Assembly: GCA_002429315.1 (NCBI GenBank)
Contig: DIZC01000097.1
Coordinates: forward strand, 36,033-100,032
Direction: 5' to 3'
DNA: 64,000 nucleotides
Source of the DNA: Alphaproteobacteria bacterium UBA6038
Lineage (GTDB): Bacteria > Pseudomonadota > Alphaproteobacteria > Micropepsales > Micropepsaceae
Under the pieces are notes generated by a model. It was given only the letters and a program-made list of their open reading frames with translations, ran no database searches and was not told the DNA's origin. The translations under genes were made by a program, and so were the position numbers. Below, piece after piece: positions 15,902 to 24,691 of the stretch (position 1 is the first letter of the stretch; each line of letters begins with the position of its first letter).

Positions 15902-16804
15902 ATGCCGATTTGGCAGACACCCACCATTGGCCGCAACCGTCTCGGGCCCGATACGCCGCCGGCCGAGTTGCGGCAGCGGTTCGTTTCCACCTTTCAGCGG
16001 TTTGGACCGCCGCCGGAAGACGCCCAGTTCCAGCCGGCGGAGCTGGGGCCGATCAAGGGCGAATGGGTGACGGTGGAGCGCTCCTCGGCCAACCGGATCA
16101 TTCTCTATTTTCACGGCGGCGGCTTCATTGCCGGTTCCCCGGAGACGCATCGAACGCTGGTGGCGCGGCTGTGCGACGCCGGGTTTGCCCGCGCTTTTTC
16201 CGTGGCCTACCGGCTGGCGCCGGAATACGTCTTTCCGGCTGGACTGCGCGACGGCGTGGATGCGTATCGCGCGCTGCTGCAGAAGGGCGTCGAGCCGTCG
16301 TCCATCGTGCTGGCGGGAGACGACGCGGGCGGCGGGCTTGCCTTCGCGTCGCTGCTCGCCATCCGCAACGGCGGCATGCCGATGCCGGCGGCCTGCGTGG
16401 CGATGTCGCCGTGGGTCGATCTCTCGCTTTCCGGCTGGTCGGTGCTGACCAACGCCAAGACCGACATGTCGCTGTCCTGGGACCTGCTCTTCCTCACCGC
16501 CCGGCACTACCTGAAGAAGCAGAGCCCGGCCGATCCCTATGCCTCACCGATCTATGCAAGCTTCCGCGACTTTCCGCCGGTCATGGTGCATGCCGGAAGT
16601 CTTGAGATCCTGAGAGACGATGCCAGCCGCATCGGCGACAAGGCGGCCGAGGCCAACGTGCCGATCAGCGTCGAGATTTATGACGGCATGCAGCACCTGT
16701 TTCAGGCGGATTCGGAGTTGCAGGAGGCCAAAGTCTCGCTGCAGCGTCTGGGCCAATTCATCCGCCAGCGGGCCGGCCGGGCAACCGCCAGCGCCGCCCA
16801 GTGA
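15902..16804 (+). CDS. HSL-family alpha/beta hydrolase homologue with the nucleophile serine replaced by aspartate
   Basis: 300 residues from the ATG at 15902; a GTG at 15866 would add 12 residues and neither start has a strong ribosome binding site. The HSL fold is clear: HGGGFIAGSP (residues 71-80), YRLAPEYVFPAG, SPWVDLSLSG, DPYASP, and a plausible acid and base in SLEILRDDA and DGMQHLFQ. The nucleophile motif, however, reads GDDAGGG instead of GDSAGGG. Codon 16322-16324 is GAC, so the catalytic Ser is Asp (D141). The rest of the fold and length are intact, so it is not simply decaying. It may be a non-hydrolytic binder or use other chemistry. Confidence 0.8.
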   Translation: MPIWQTPTIGRNRLGPDTPPAELRQRFVSTFQRFGPPPEDAQFQPAELGPIKGEWVTVERSSANRIILYFHGGGFIAGSPETHRTLVARLCDAGFARAFSVAYRLAPEYVFPAGLRDGVDAYRALLQKGVEPSSIVLAGDDAGGGLAFASLLAIRNGGMPMPAACVAMSPWVDLSLSGWSVLTNAKTDMSLSWDLLFLTARHYLKKQSPADPYASPIYASFRDFPPVMVHAGSLEILRDDASRIGDKAAEANVPISVEIYDGMQHLFQADSELQEAKVSLQRLGQFIRQRAGRATASAAQ

Positions 16805-16977
16805 ATTCCCGGCATTAGCGCTTGATTAAAAATGGAAAAATTGAGTAGCGCGGCGCCCTTGAATATGGCTAATGTCCGCGCCCGCGGGCGCTTTCAGGGG
16901 CGTTCCTGCGGCCCGGCTGGGCACGCTAGTCACTTCTGGCTGCAACAGGTCTCATACACCGACAAAAGGGGTTTGCC

Positions 16978-19900
16978 TTGTCGAAGCGCGCGTTGATGCT
17001 GACAGCGGCCACCGCCGCCCTGCTTTCCGGGCCGGTTCTGGGCGACGATTTCACCGACATCACCACCAAGGTCACCCAGCAGATCAAGACGAGCACGGCC
17101 GACAACGGCTCGCCGGGCAACATCCTCATCGAGTCGGCGGGGTCAGTGGTGGTGGCCGCGGCGGGGCCGGCGGTCGAGATCGATTCCGCCAACACCGTCA
17201 CCAACCAGGGGACGATCAGCAACATCGGCACCGACAACGCGATCGGCGTCCAGCTTGACGCGACTAAAAGCGGCTTTGCCTTGGACCCAACCGCGACGGC
17301 GCTGGACAGCACCGGCACCATCGACCTCACGGGCAGCGGTAGCAGCAAGACCGGCATCTTTATCGGCATCCCCAGCGGCGACACCACGGACACGACCGGC
17401 ATCTTCAATGGCGGCATCAATCTGGAAAACGGTTCGACGCTGAAGGCCACCGGCGACAACACGGTCGCGCTCGCGATCGGCCCCAATACGACTCTGAACG
17501 GCACCATCAATATGGCCGGCGCCGTCACCTTGTCGACGGGCACAGGGATGACCGGCGTCCTGATCGGTACTGCGGATGCGCCGGCGAGCCTGAACGGAGA
17601 CCTGACGCTTGGGCTCGGTTCGGCCGTGAGCGTCACGGGAGACAATTCGTTCGGCATCAACATCGAGCCGAACTCAACGGTGACCGGCAATGTCGAGGTG
17701 GACGGTTCGCTGTCGGTGGCGCCCACGACGGCAACATCCGTGACCAGCGGCAGCGTCACGGGAATCCTGGTCGGCAGCAATTCCGCCGGAAACGCGATCA
17801 GCGGCAACTTCACCGTCGGGACCGGCGCGTCGGTGAGTGCGACCGGCGAGAACGCGCGCGGCGTTGTGCTGTTCGGCGGACTGGGCGGTAGCTTCACCAA
17901 CAACGGTTCGATCGAGGCGGTCGGAGTGGCCGCGCCCACCAGCTCAAGCGGAAATCCGACGGGGCTGAATGCGGTCGCCATCGCGGGCAATATCGGTGAC
18001 GGCTTCTTGAACAACGGCCCGGTGAATGCCGTGGACACCACCGCCTCGGCGCTCATCGAAGGCAATGGATCTGAGCCCGTGCTGCTGATCTCGCCAGCGG
18101 CGGCGGGCGCCACGGCATCCGGCAACGTTGAAATCTCCGCCAATCCTCTGCTGCCCGAGGGCGACTTCGGGATCATCAATCGCGGGCAGATCCTTGCCAG
18201 CCCCGCCAATGTGGACCAGCTGAACGCCGTCGCCGTTCAGCTGGAAGGCGCGAGCAGCTTCACCACCGACGTGGAAGGCGGCATTTTCAATTCCGGCAGG
18301 ATCGGGGCCTCTGGAACCGGTGACGATAAGCAGACCGGCCTGATGTTCGCCACCGGGCTATACATCCGCTCCGGTGCCAACGTCCCGCTGTTCGAGAATT
18401 CCGATCAGAACAGCGCGTCACCTGGCGTCGTCAATGCGCAATTCAACGGAGCATCGAACATCGGCGGCGGCGCCGTCGCCATTCATGTGGAGCAGGGCGG
18501 CACGCTGAACCAGATCGTCAACCAGGGCACGATCGCAGCCTCCGCCACGAATAGCTTGACGACGATCTCGTCGCTAGCCGCGCGGGCCATCTGGGACGAG
18601 TCCGGAACGCTGAACGATATCCAAAATTCCGGCACCATCAGCGCGACCGCCACCGCCCTCGACAACAATTCGCAGGTGACCGTTGCCATCGACATGGGCG
18701 CGGCAACGCAGAATACCCACATCGATAATTCCGGAACCATCGCCGGCGACGTGGTTCTGGGCGATGCCGGCGATCAGGTGCTCGTGCACGGCGACGTCAA
18801 TCAGGCGGCCAGCATCACGGGAAACATCTTCTTCGGCGGCACCAGCGCGCCCTCAAGCGCGGACGATCGCCTCGAGATCGACGATCACGCCTCGGTAGTC
18901 GGAGCGGTCACCGAGCGCCCCGGTGGCTTGCTCGATGTTCTCATCAATACCGGCGGCACCCTGACGCTCACCAACGACTCGATCGACATCAACAATCGGC
19001 TCTTCGTCAACAATCTCACCGTCGGGGCGGGCGGCACCCTGGGGCTCACGCTCTCGCAAACTTACAATATTTCCGTCAATCCCAATGCGGGGGGAATCGT
19101 CACCGCCACCGGCCCGGTGATGCTTAATCCGCAGGCGTTGCTGAATCTGTCGTTCGGAGGATTCCTGTCCGGACAAACGCCGGGAGAGCCCTCGCAATTC
19201 ATTCTGATCGATGCGCCTCTGGACCAGCTTCAGCTCGACCTTCCGGCGCTGCAGAGTCAGGTCTGCTCCAACGTGCCGTTCCTGTTCGCCAGTTCCGACC
19301 AGCAGTGCCTGACCACCAATCCGATCACGCCGGATCGCAGTCAGCTGGTTCTGAACCTGACGCCGAAAACCGCCGCAGACATCGGGCTCACGGGCTACGC
19401 GGCAAAGATGTTTCCGCTGGCCAATCTCGCGCTCGCCAATGACAGTCAGTTGGGTGCGGCGATCATCCAGACCGGCGTGCCGATCAACGGCGTGCCGCTG
19501 ACGCAGGCCCAGGGACAAACGCTCTATCAAAATATCTATTCGCAATTCGCGCCCAACGTCACCGGCGCTTCGCGCGCGCTCGCCATCGCGCTGACCGATG
19601 AGGCGACCGGTCCGGTCGGTGCGCGCCAGCGCGCCTTGCGCATGTACGCCGGGCAACCGGGCGACACCACGCTGTGGGGGCAGGAGTTCAACTTCAGCCT
19701 GAACGAAGAAGCCAACGCCAACACGATCGGGTATCGCGATACCGGCTTCGGCTTTGCCCTGGGTCTTGACGGGGGCGATCCGGCCGACGGACGCTACGGC
19801 GGCGCGCTGACCTTCTATTCCGGCAATATCAACGAGAAGCAGCCGCGCACCAGCAGGACGACGAGCGAGTGGGCCATGCTCACCGGCTACACCGACTGGC

Positions 19901-20541
19901 GCGGCCGCGGCTTCTTCCTCGACACGCAGGTCTCCGCCGGCGTCGGCCAGCTGGATGGAAAGCGCTCGCTGACGCTGGACATTCCGCAATCCGATGGAAC
20001 GACCACGACTCTCTCGCGCGTGGCCGAAGGCAAGCGTGCCACGCTGCTCGGCGCGCTTGGCGCCACCACCGGCGTCATTCTGACCACCGGCAGCACTGTC
20101 TTCACGCCCATGCTGAGCGTCGATGGTCTCGCCATGCGCGAAGAGGGCTATACCGAGCACGGCGGCGGCGATCCGAGCGGTGGTGATGCTTTCGATCTTT
20201 CGGTCAGTCAGGCCTATTACAGTTCGCTCCGCGGATTCCTCGGCGCGGACGTTCGCCAGGACGTGAACCTCGGAGACTTCTACCTGCAGCCCGAAGCGCG
20301 CGCGGGCTACCGCTACGACTTCCTGTCGAATCCGGAGAAGCTGAAAGCATCCTTCGCCAGCACACCGGGAACGGACTTTACCCTGACCGGACCGGATCCG
20401 TCGCAGGGCAATCTCGTGCTGGGCGGCAGCTTGGCCTCCACCACCGGCGCCTGGTCCATTGGCGTGAATTACGACTACCTGCGCGGCAACAACGGGTCCA
20501 TCTCGCAGGAAGGCACCCTTACGCTCGTCGGCCGCATCTAA
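16978..20541 (+). CDS. large type Va autotransporter with beta-barrel domain
   Basis: 1187 residues starting at TTG; AAAAGGGG six bases upstream and a perfect signal peptide (residues 1-22, ending GPVLG) support this start. The passenger (~residues 23-860) is rich in N, G, T, S and A. It repeats patterns such as ISNxGTI and NxGxI...A(S)A, typical of right-handed beta-helix passengers. A cysteine pair lies near residues 763-780. The C-terminal ~290 residues are an autotransporter barrel (LWGQEFNFSLNEE, YGGALTFYSGNINEKQ, ALGATTGVILTTG, ending LTLVGRI). It should be exported to the cell surface as an adhesin or surface-structuring protein; no protease motif is visible. It ends in a bidirectional terminator shared with the convergent gene. 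Confidence 0.88.
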   Translation: MSKRALMLTAATAALLSGPVLGDDFTDITTKVTQQIKTSTADNGSPGNILIESAGSVVVAAAGPAVEIDSANTVTNQGTISNIGTDNAIGVQLDATKSGFALDPTATALDSTGTIDLTGSGSSKTGIFIGIPSGDTTDTTGIFNGGINLENGSTLKATGDNTVALAIGPNTTLNGTINMAGAVTLSTGTGMTGVLIGTADAPASLNGDLTLGLGSAVSVTGDNSFGINIEPNSTVTGNVEVDGSLSVAPTTATSVTSGSVTGILVGSNSAGNAISGNFTVGTGASVSATGENARGVVLFGGLGGSFTNNGSIEAVGVAAPTSSSGNPTGLNAVAIAGNIGDGFLNNGPVNAVDTTASALIEGNGSEPVLLISPAAAGATASGNVEISANPLLPEGDFGIINRGQILASPANVDQLNAVAVQLEGASSFTTDVEGGIFNSGRIGASGTGDDKQTGLMFATGLYIRSGANVPLFENSDQNSASPGVVNAQFNGASNIGGGAVAIHVEQGGTLNQIVNQGTIAASATNSLTTISSLAARAIWDESGTLNDIQNSGTISATATALDNNSQVTVAIDMGAATQNTHIDNSGTIAGDVVLGDAGDQVLVHGDVNQAASITGNIFFGGTSAPSSADDRLEIDDHASVVGAVTERPGGLLDVLINTGGTLTLTNDSIDINNRLFVNNLTVGAGGTLGLTLSQTYNISVNPNAGGIVTATGPVMLNPQALLNLSFGGFLSGQTPGEPSQFILIDAPLDQLQLDLPALQSQVCSNVPFLFASSDQQCLTTNPITPDRSQLVLNLTPKTAADIGLTGYAAKMFPLANLALANDSQLGAAIIQTGVPINGVPLTQAQGQTLYQNIYSQFAPNVTGASRALAIALTDEATGPVGARQRALRMYAGQPGDTTLWGQEFNFSLNEEANANTIGYRDTGFGFALGLDGGDPADGRYGGALTFYSGNINEKQPRTSRTTSEWAMLTGYTDWRGRGFFLDTQVSAGVGQLDGKRSLTLDIPQSDGTTTTLSRVAEGKRATLLGALGATTGVILTTGSTVFTPMLSVDGLAMREEGYTEHGGGDPSGGDAFDLSVSQAYYSSLRGFLGADVRQDVNLGDFYLQPEARAGYRYDFLSNPEKLKASFASTPGTDFTLTGPDPSQGNLVLGGSLASTTGAWSIGVNYDYLRGNNGSISQEGTLTLVGRI

Positions 20542-20574
20542 AAAAACAGCCCCGGTTTTCCCGGGGCTGTTTTC
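20541..20574. terminator. bidirectional intrinsic terminator between convergent genes
   Basis: AAAAAACAGCCCCGG / CCGGGGCTGTTTT with a short T-rich loop: an 11-bp GC-rich stem flanked by A-run and T-run, so it works in both directions for the autotransporter and the Tyr/Gly-rich gene. Confidence 0.9.
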
Positions 20575-20591
20575 CTTCGCTACAGTGCTGG

Positions 20592-20864
20592 TTACCAGCG
20601 CCGCCAGTGACGAATGGGGTGCCTGTACACCCAGCGTCCGTGCCACCATACGCGCGGCCCATAGTAGCCGTACGCCACGGGATAGCCGTACGGATAGCCG
20701 TAGTATGGATAGGCGTATGGATAGCCATAGCCGTACCCATAGGCCGGAACGCCGACGCCGATACCGATGCCGACGGCAACCCGCGCGCTGGCCGGTGCTG
20801 TGGTCGCCGCAACTGTCCCGCCCAGCATGAGAGCAGCGAGGGCGACTTTGCCAAGGTGTGTCAT
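20592..20864 (-). CDS. small exported Tyr/Gly-rich protein
   Basis: About 90 residues. Two adjacent ATGs (20867 and 20864) follow AAAGGAGATT; the second has the better spacing and I use it. A signal peptide (VALAALMLGGTVAATTAPASA) is followed by VAVGIGIGVGVPA, then a run of YGYGYPYAYPYYGYP-type repeats and a basic Trp-rich end (YRHPIRHWRRW). Similar short Gly/Tyr-rich exported proteins are frequent in alphaproteobacteria and lack an assigned function. The aromatic repeats suggest a surface or periplasmic structural role. Its strong ribosome binding site implies abundant expression. Confidence 0.7.
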   Translation of the reverse strand: MTHLGKVALAALMLGGTVAATTAPASARVAVGIGIGVGVPAYGYGYGYPYAYPYYGYPYGYPVAYGYYGPRVWWHGRWVYRHPIRHWRRW

Positions 20865-21062
20865 CATAATCTCCTTTGGTTTCGCTCTCCCTTCTGATGA
20901 TTCAACGCACGGACCCCGGAGTAGCGCCAAGGCGCACGTCAATTAGTTTCGATTCCACGAAAACGTGCGTTCCAGGCAACATGATTGCACTCAATTGCTG
21001 TGCGAATTCACCAAGCTGAACCGCCAATGAACGAGGTCTTCAGCACACGGACGGTTTGGCGC

Positions 21063-22091
21063 TCAGGCGCGTGCCAGTTTGAGAAAGCGGGAGACGTCCT
21101 CCTCCGGCGTCAGAAACGAGAGGACAAGTCGAACGAGGGTGCGGCCGTCCTTCGGCGCGCCCCATTCGTAAAATTGGGCGCCCGCCTGGCGCAGCCGCGC
21201 GACGAGCGCGTCCGGCAAATGCACGAACACCGCGTTGGCTTGCACCGTCTCGGCAAGCTTCGCGTGCGCAATCTGCCTAAGCCCGTCGGCCATCCGCTGC
21301 GCGAGGACATTGGCGCGGCGTGCCTGTCGCAGCCAGCGATCTTCCGCGAGATACGCGTCGAGCTGCGCGGAGATGAACCGCATCTTCGACATCAGGTGGC
21401 CGGCGCGCTTGCGCCGATATTCGAAATCGCCGCTCAGCGCCGGCGTGAAGAACACCACCGCTTCGGCGCACAATGCACCGTTCTTGGTCGCGCCGAAGGA
21501 GAGCACATCGACACCGGCCTTCCAGGTGATTTCCGCCGGCGTGCAGCCGAGATGCACGAGCGCATTGGCAAAGCGCGCGCCGTCCATGTGTAGCGCCATG
21601 CCTTCCCGGCGTGCGAGTTCCGACAGCCTTGCGATCTCATCCGGCCGGTAAACCGTCCCGCGTTCGGTCGCTTGCGTGATGCTGATGGCCGACGGCTTGG
21701 GGCTGTGGACGCCGCCGCGATATTCCACCAGCGCCGTCTCCACCGCCGCAGCCGTGATCTTGGCGCCGCCGCCCTTCAGCCCCACCAGCTTGGCGCCGCC
21801 GGAAAAGAATTCCGGCGCCGCGCATTCGTCGAGCGCGATGTGGCTTTGCGCGTGGCAGAAGATGGCGCCGTAGGGCGGCGAGACTGTGGCGAGCGAAAGG
21901 GCATTGGCCGCCGTGCCGGTGATCACCGGGAACACCGCAACCTCGCGTTCGAAGATGTCGCACATCCGCGCCGTCACGCGCGCGGTGATGGCATCCTCGC
22001 CGTACGAGGCATCCGTCCCGGCATTGGCTTGCGCCAGCGCAGCAAGAATCTGCGGCGCCGCGCCATAGGCATTGTCGCTGATGAAGTTCAT
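21063..22091 (-). CDS. ltaE: low-specificity L-threonine aldolase (PLP-dependent)
   Basis: 342 residues from the ATG at 22091 (MNFISDNAYGAAPQIL, the usual beginning of this family). It cleaves L-threonine or allo-threonine into glycine and acetaldehyde. Fold-type I PLP motifs are present: TGTAANALSL, SHIALDECAAPEFF, HMDGARFANA, and the Schiff-base lysine in SFGATKNGALCAEAVVFF (about residue 205). Length is normal. The gene is divergent from the acyl-CoA dehydrogenase pair, with 141 bases between starts, and probably has its own promoter there. Beta-eliminating relatives exist, so exact substrate preference is uncertain. Confidence 0.9.
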   Translation of the reverse strand: MNFISDNAYGAAPQILAALAQANAGTDASYGEDAITARVTARMCDIFEREVAVFPVITGTAANALSLATVSPPYGAIFCHAQSHIALDECAAPEFFSGGAKLVGLKGGGAKITAAAVETALVEYRGGVHSPKPSAISITQATERGTVYRPDEIARLSELARREGMALHMDGARFANALVHLGCTPAEITWKAGVDVLSFGATKNGALCAEAVVFFTPALSGDFEYRRKRAGHLMSKMRFISAQLDAYLAEDRWLRQARRANVLAQRMADGLRQIAHAKLAETVQANAVFVHLPDALVARLRQAGAQFYEWGAPKDGRTLVRLVLSFLTPEEDVSRFLKLARA

Positions 22092-22232
22092 TCCGCTCGC
22101 CGCCGCAGCTTGGCCCTGGTCGGCGGAGCCTACCAGCAACATTCTCCGAGCCAAGGGTGGCGGCACCCGCGAAATTGCCTTCCCAATGTCCCGGTTTGAT
22201 GCTGCAATCGGCTGCCGATAACCAAGGGCCCC

Positions 22233-23435
22233 ATGAGCGATCTGGAAATATTTCGCGCCGAGGCGCGCGCCTGGCTTGAGGCCAATTGTCCGCCGTCGAT
22301 GCGCGGCGATGCGCCTAACGCGGCCGATGAAGGCGCGGAGGTCGTCTGGGGCGGGCGCCGCGCAACGTACGAGAATCCCGAAGCCGAGCTGTGGCTCGAC
22401 CGCATGGCAGGGCGGGGCTGGACGGCGCCGACCTGGCCGAAGCAGTACGGCGGCGGCGAGCTCTCGGCGGACGAAGCCCGCGTGCTTTCCCAGGAGATAG
22501 CGCGCATCAAGGCGCGCCCGCCGCTGTTCTCGTTCGGGCTGTGGATGCTGGGCCCGGTGCTGCTCGAATACGGCAATGAGGCGCAGAAGCGCGAACACCT
22601 GCCCAAGATCGCGCGCGGCGAAATCCGCTGGTGCCAGGGCTATTCCGAGCCGGGCGCCGGCAGCGATCTCGCATCCTTGCGCACGCGCTGCGAAGACAAG
22701 GGCGACCACTTCCTCATCAACGGCCAGAAGATCTGGACGAGCTACGCCGACCAGGCGGACTGGATCTTCTGTCTCGTGCGCACCGACACGACCAAGAAGC
22801 ACGAAGGCATTTCCTTCATTCTGTTCGATATGGCATCGCCCGGCGTGGAAGCGCGGCCGATCAAACTGATCTCGGGGTCCTCCCCGTTCTGCGAAACCTT
22901 CTTCACCGATGTGAAGGTGCCGAAGGAAAATCTTGTGGGCCGGCTGAACGGCGGCTGGGACATCGCCAAGCGGCTGCTGCAATACGAGCGGCAGAACATC
23001 TCCTCCGGCGGCTTCGGCGGCGGCGCCGGCGTGGAGCTGGAAGAGGTGGCCAAGCGCTACGCCGGCGAAGCGGCCGGCCGCATCGCCGATCCCGATCTGC
23101 GGGTGCGGGTCGCGGCGCATCGGATGGAAGCGCGCGCGTTCGCCTTGACCGTGCGCCGGCTCGAGGAGGACGCAAAGGCGAAGAAGGGCCCCAGCCCGGC
23201 GGTGTCCATCATCAAATACGAGGCGGCGAAACTGAACCAGGATCGCTGCGAGCTGATGATCGAGGCGATGGGACTGCGCGGCCTTGGCTGGGAGGGCGAT
23301 GGATTCGCCCCGGCCGAAATCTCCGCCACCCGCAGCTGGCTGCGCTCGAAAGGCAACTCCATCGAGGGCGGCACCAGCGAAGTGAATCTGAACGTCGTCG
23401 CCAAGCGCGTGCTTGGGCTCCTGGATCATCAGTGA
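22233..23435 (+). CDS. acyl-CoA dehydrogenase, first of a coupled pair
   Basis: 400 residues. N-terminal helical domain (EARAWLEANCPPSMRG), then the conserved GYSEPGAGSDLASLRTR and ADWIFCLVRTD FAD/substrate region. The C-terminal domain ends IEGGTSEVNLNVVAKRVLGL, a close variant of the usual IYEGTxEIQ motif. It should oxidise an acyl-CoA to the enoyl-CoA with FAD, passing electrons to ETF. It overlaps the next ACAD gene by GTGA. Such unequal ACAD pairs often form heteromeric enzymes acting on unusual or branched acyl-CoAs. The substrate is not predictable here. Confidence 0.9.
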   Translation: MSDLEIFRAEARAWLEANCPPSMRGDAPNAADEGAEVVWGGRRATYENPEAELWLDRMAGRGWTAPTWPKQYGGGELSADEARVLSQEIARIKARPPLFSFGLWMLGPVLLEYGNEAQKREHLPKIARGEIRWCQGYSEPGAGSDLASLRTRCEDKGDHFLINGQKIWTSYADQADWIFCLVRTDTTKKHEGISFILFDMASPGVEARPIKLISGSSPFCETFFTDVKVPKENLVGRLNGGWDIAKRLLQYERQNISSGGFGGGAGVELEEVAKRYAGEAAGRIADPDLRVRVAAHRMEARAFALTVRRLEEDAKAKKGPSPAVSIIKYEAAKLNQDRCELMIEAMGLRGLGWEGDGFAPAEISATRSWLRSKGNSIEGGTSEVNLNVVAKRVLGLLDHQ

Positions 23436-24568
23436 CGAGCGCGCTCAACGAAGAACAAATCCTGCTGCGCGATTCCGCGCGCGACTGGGTGCGCGAGAAA
23501 TCGCCGGTGAGCGCGTTTCGCAAGCTTCGCGACAGCGGCGATGTTGATGGCTTCGAGCGCGCGGCATGGCGCGAGATGTGCGAGTTGGGCTGGTCCGGGA
23601 TTCTCATTCCGGAGGAATTCGGCGGCTCAGGGCTCGGCTACCGGACTTTGGGCCTGGTGCTGGAGGAAACCGGCCGCACCCTGACCGCCTCGCCGCTATT
23701 GTCGAATGCGATCGCCGCCACGGGGCTGCTGCTCGGCGGCAATGCGGAGCAGCGGCAGCACTGGTGGCCGAAACTGGCAGACGGCTCGGCCATCGGGACG
23801 CTGGCGGCCGATGAAGGCGCGCACCACGCGCCCGAGCGGATCGCGCTCGCGGCGGCCAAAACTGGCAGCGGCTACACGCTGAACGGCGAGAAGCGCTTCG
23901 TGCCGGAGGGCGGCACGGCCGATCTGATCGTGGTCGCCGCGCGGACCGGCGGCAGCGCGGGAGACGAGCACGGCCTCACCCTGTTTCTCGTCGAAGGCAA
24001 TGCGAGCGGGCTGTCGCGCCGGCCGTTGAAGACGGTCGACAGCCGCGGCGCCGCCGATCTCGCGTTCCGCAATGTCGAGCTGCCCGGGAGCGCGGTGCTC
24101 GGCAGCGCCGGTGACGGGTTCGCGCTCCTCGATGGCATATTGGATCGCGCGCGCGCCTGCCTCGCCGCGGAAATGCTGGGCGCGGCCACGCAGAGCTTCG
24201 AAACCACGCTCGATTACCTGAAGAGCCGCGTGCAGTTCGGGCAGGCGATCGGCACGTTCCAGGCGCTGCAGCACCGCGCCGCCAAGATGTACACCGACCT
24301 CGAGTTGACGCGCTCCTGCGTCGAAGCCGCGCTCGACGGGCTCGACCGCAACGTCAATGACGTGCCGGCGCTCTGCTCGCTGGCCAAGGCGCGCGCCGGC
24401 GAGCTCTGGCATCTGGTGTCGAACGAGATGGTGCAGATGCATGGCGGCATCGGCATGACCGATGCGCACGACGCCGGGCTTTATCTCAAGCGCGCTCGCG
24501 TGGCCGAAGCGCTCTACGGCAACGCCGCCTTCCACCGCGACCGCTACGCAACGCTGATGGGATATTGA
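23432..24568 (+). CDS. acyl-CoA dehydrogenase, second of a coupled pair
   Basis: 378 residues starting at the GTG that overlaps the preceding stop (GTGA). The fold is ACAD-like: LNEEQILLRDSARDWVRE, GWSGILIPEEFGGSGLGY, then DYLKSRVQFGQAIGTFQALQH and MHGGIGMTDAHDAGLYLKRA. The middle-domain motif is weaker than in the first protein (AADEGAHHAPERIALAA in place of the canonical TEPxxGSD). That suggests this subunit may be the less active or structural partner. Probably cotranscribed and coassembled with the upstream ACAD in an alpha2beta2-type enzyme (inference from the pairing). Confidence 0.88.
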   Translation: MTSALNEEQILLRDSARDWVREKSPVSAFRKLRDSGDVDGFERAAWREMCELGWSGILIPEEFGGSGLGYRTLGLVLEETGRTLTASPLLSNAIAATGLLLGGNAEQRQHWWPKLADGSAIGTLAADEGAHHAPERIALAAAKTGSGYTLNGEKRFVPEGGTADLIVVAARTGGSAGDEHGLTLFLVEGNASGLSRRPLKTVDSRGAADLAFRNVELPGSAVLGSAGDGFALLDGILDRARACLAAEMLGAATQSFETTLDYLKSRVQFGQAIGTFQALQHRAAKMYTDLELTRSCVEAALDGLDRNVNDVPALCSLAKARAGELWHLVSNEMVQMHGGIGMTDAHDAGLYLKRARVAEALYGNAAFHRDRYATLMGY

Positions 24569-24628
24569 AGCGAGATTTCTCGCATTGTACCGGACACCAG
24601 ATCTGAGTTGGTCGATTCAGTAGGACTC

Positions 24629-24653
24629 CCACCCTCCCTCAAGGGGAGGGTGG
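24629..24653. repeat. palindromic repeat, CCACCCTCCC / GGGAGGGTGG
   Basis: Perfect 10-bp stem with a TCAAG loop in the 120-base gap between convergent genes. It is related in sequence to the palindromes at 3891-4018 and 33236-33258, and may also serve as a terminator-like structure. Confidence 0.65.
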
Positions 24654-24691
24654 AAACAGAGATTTCATCTTCAACGCGAAAAGATCGTGCT

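Noticed and set aside
16926..18209. 427-codon minus-strand frame opposite the autotransporter passenger
   Set aside because: Pro/Val/Ser-rich mirror of the repetitive Gly/Thr/Asn passenger; no start signal.
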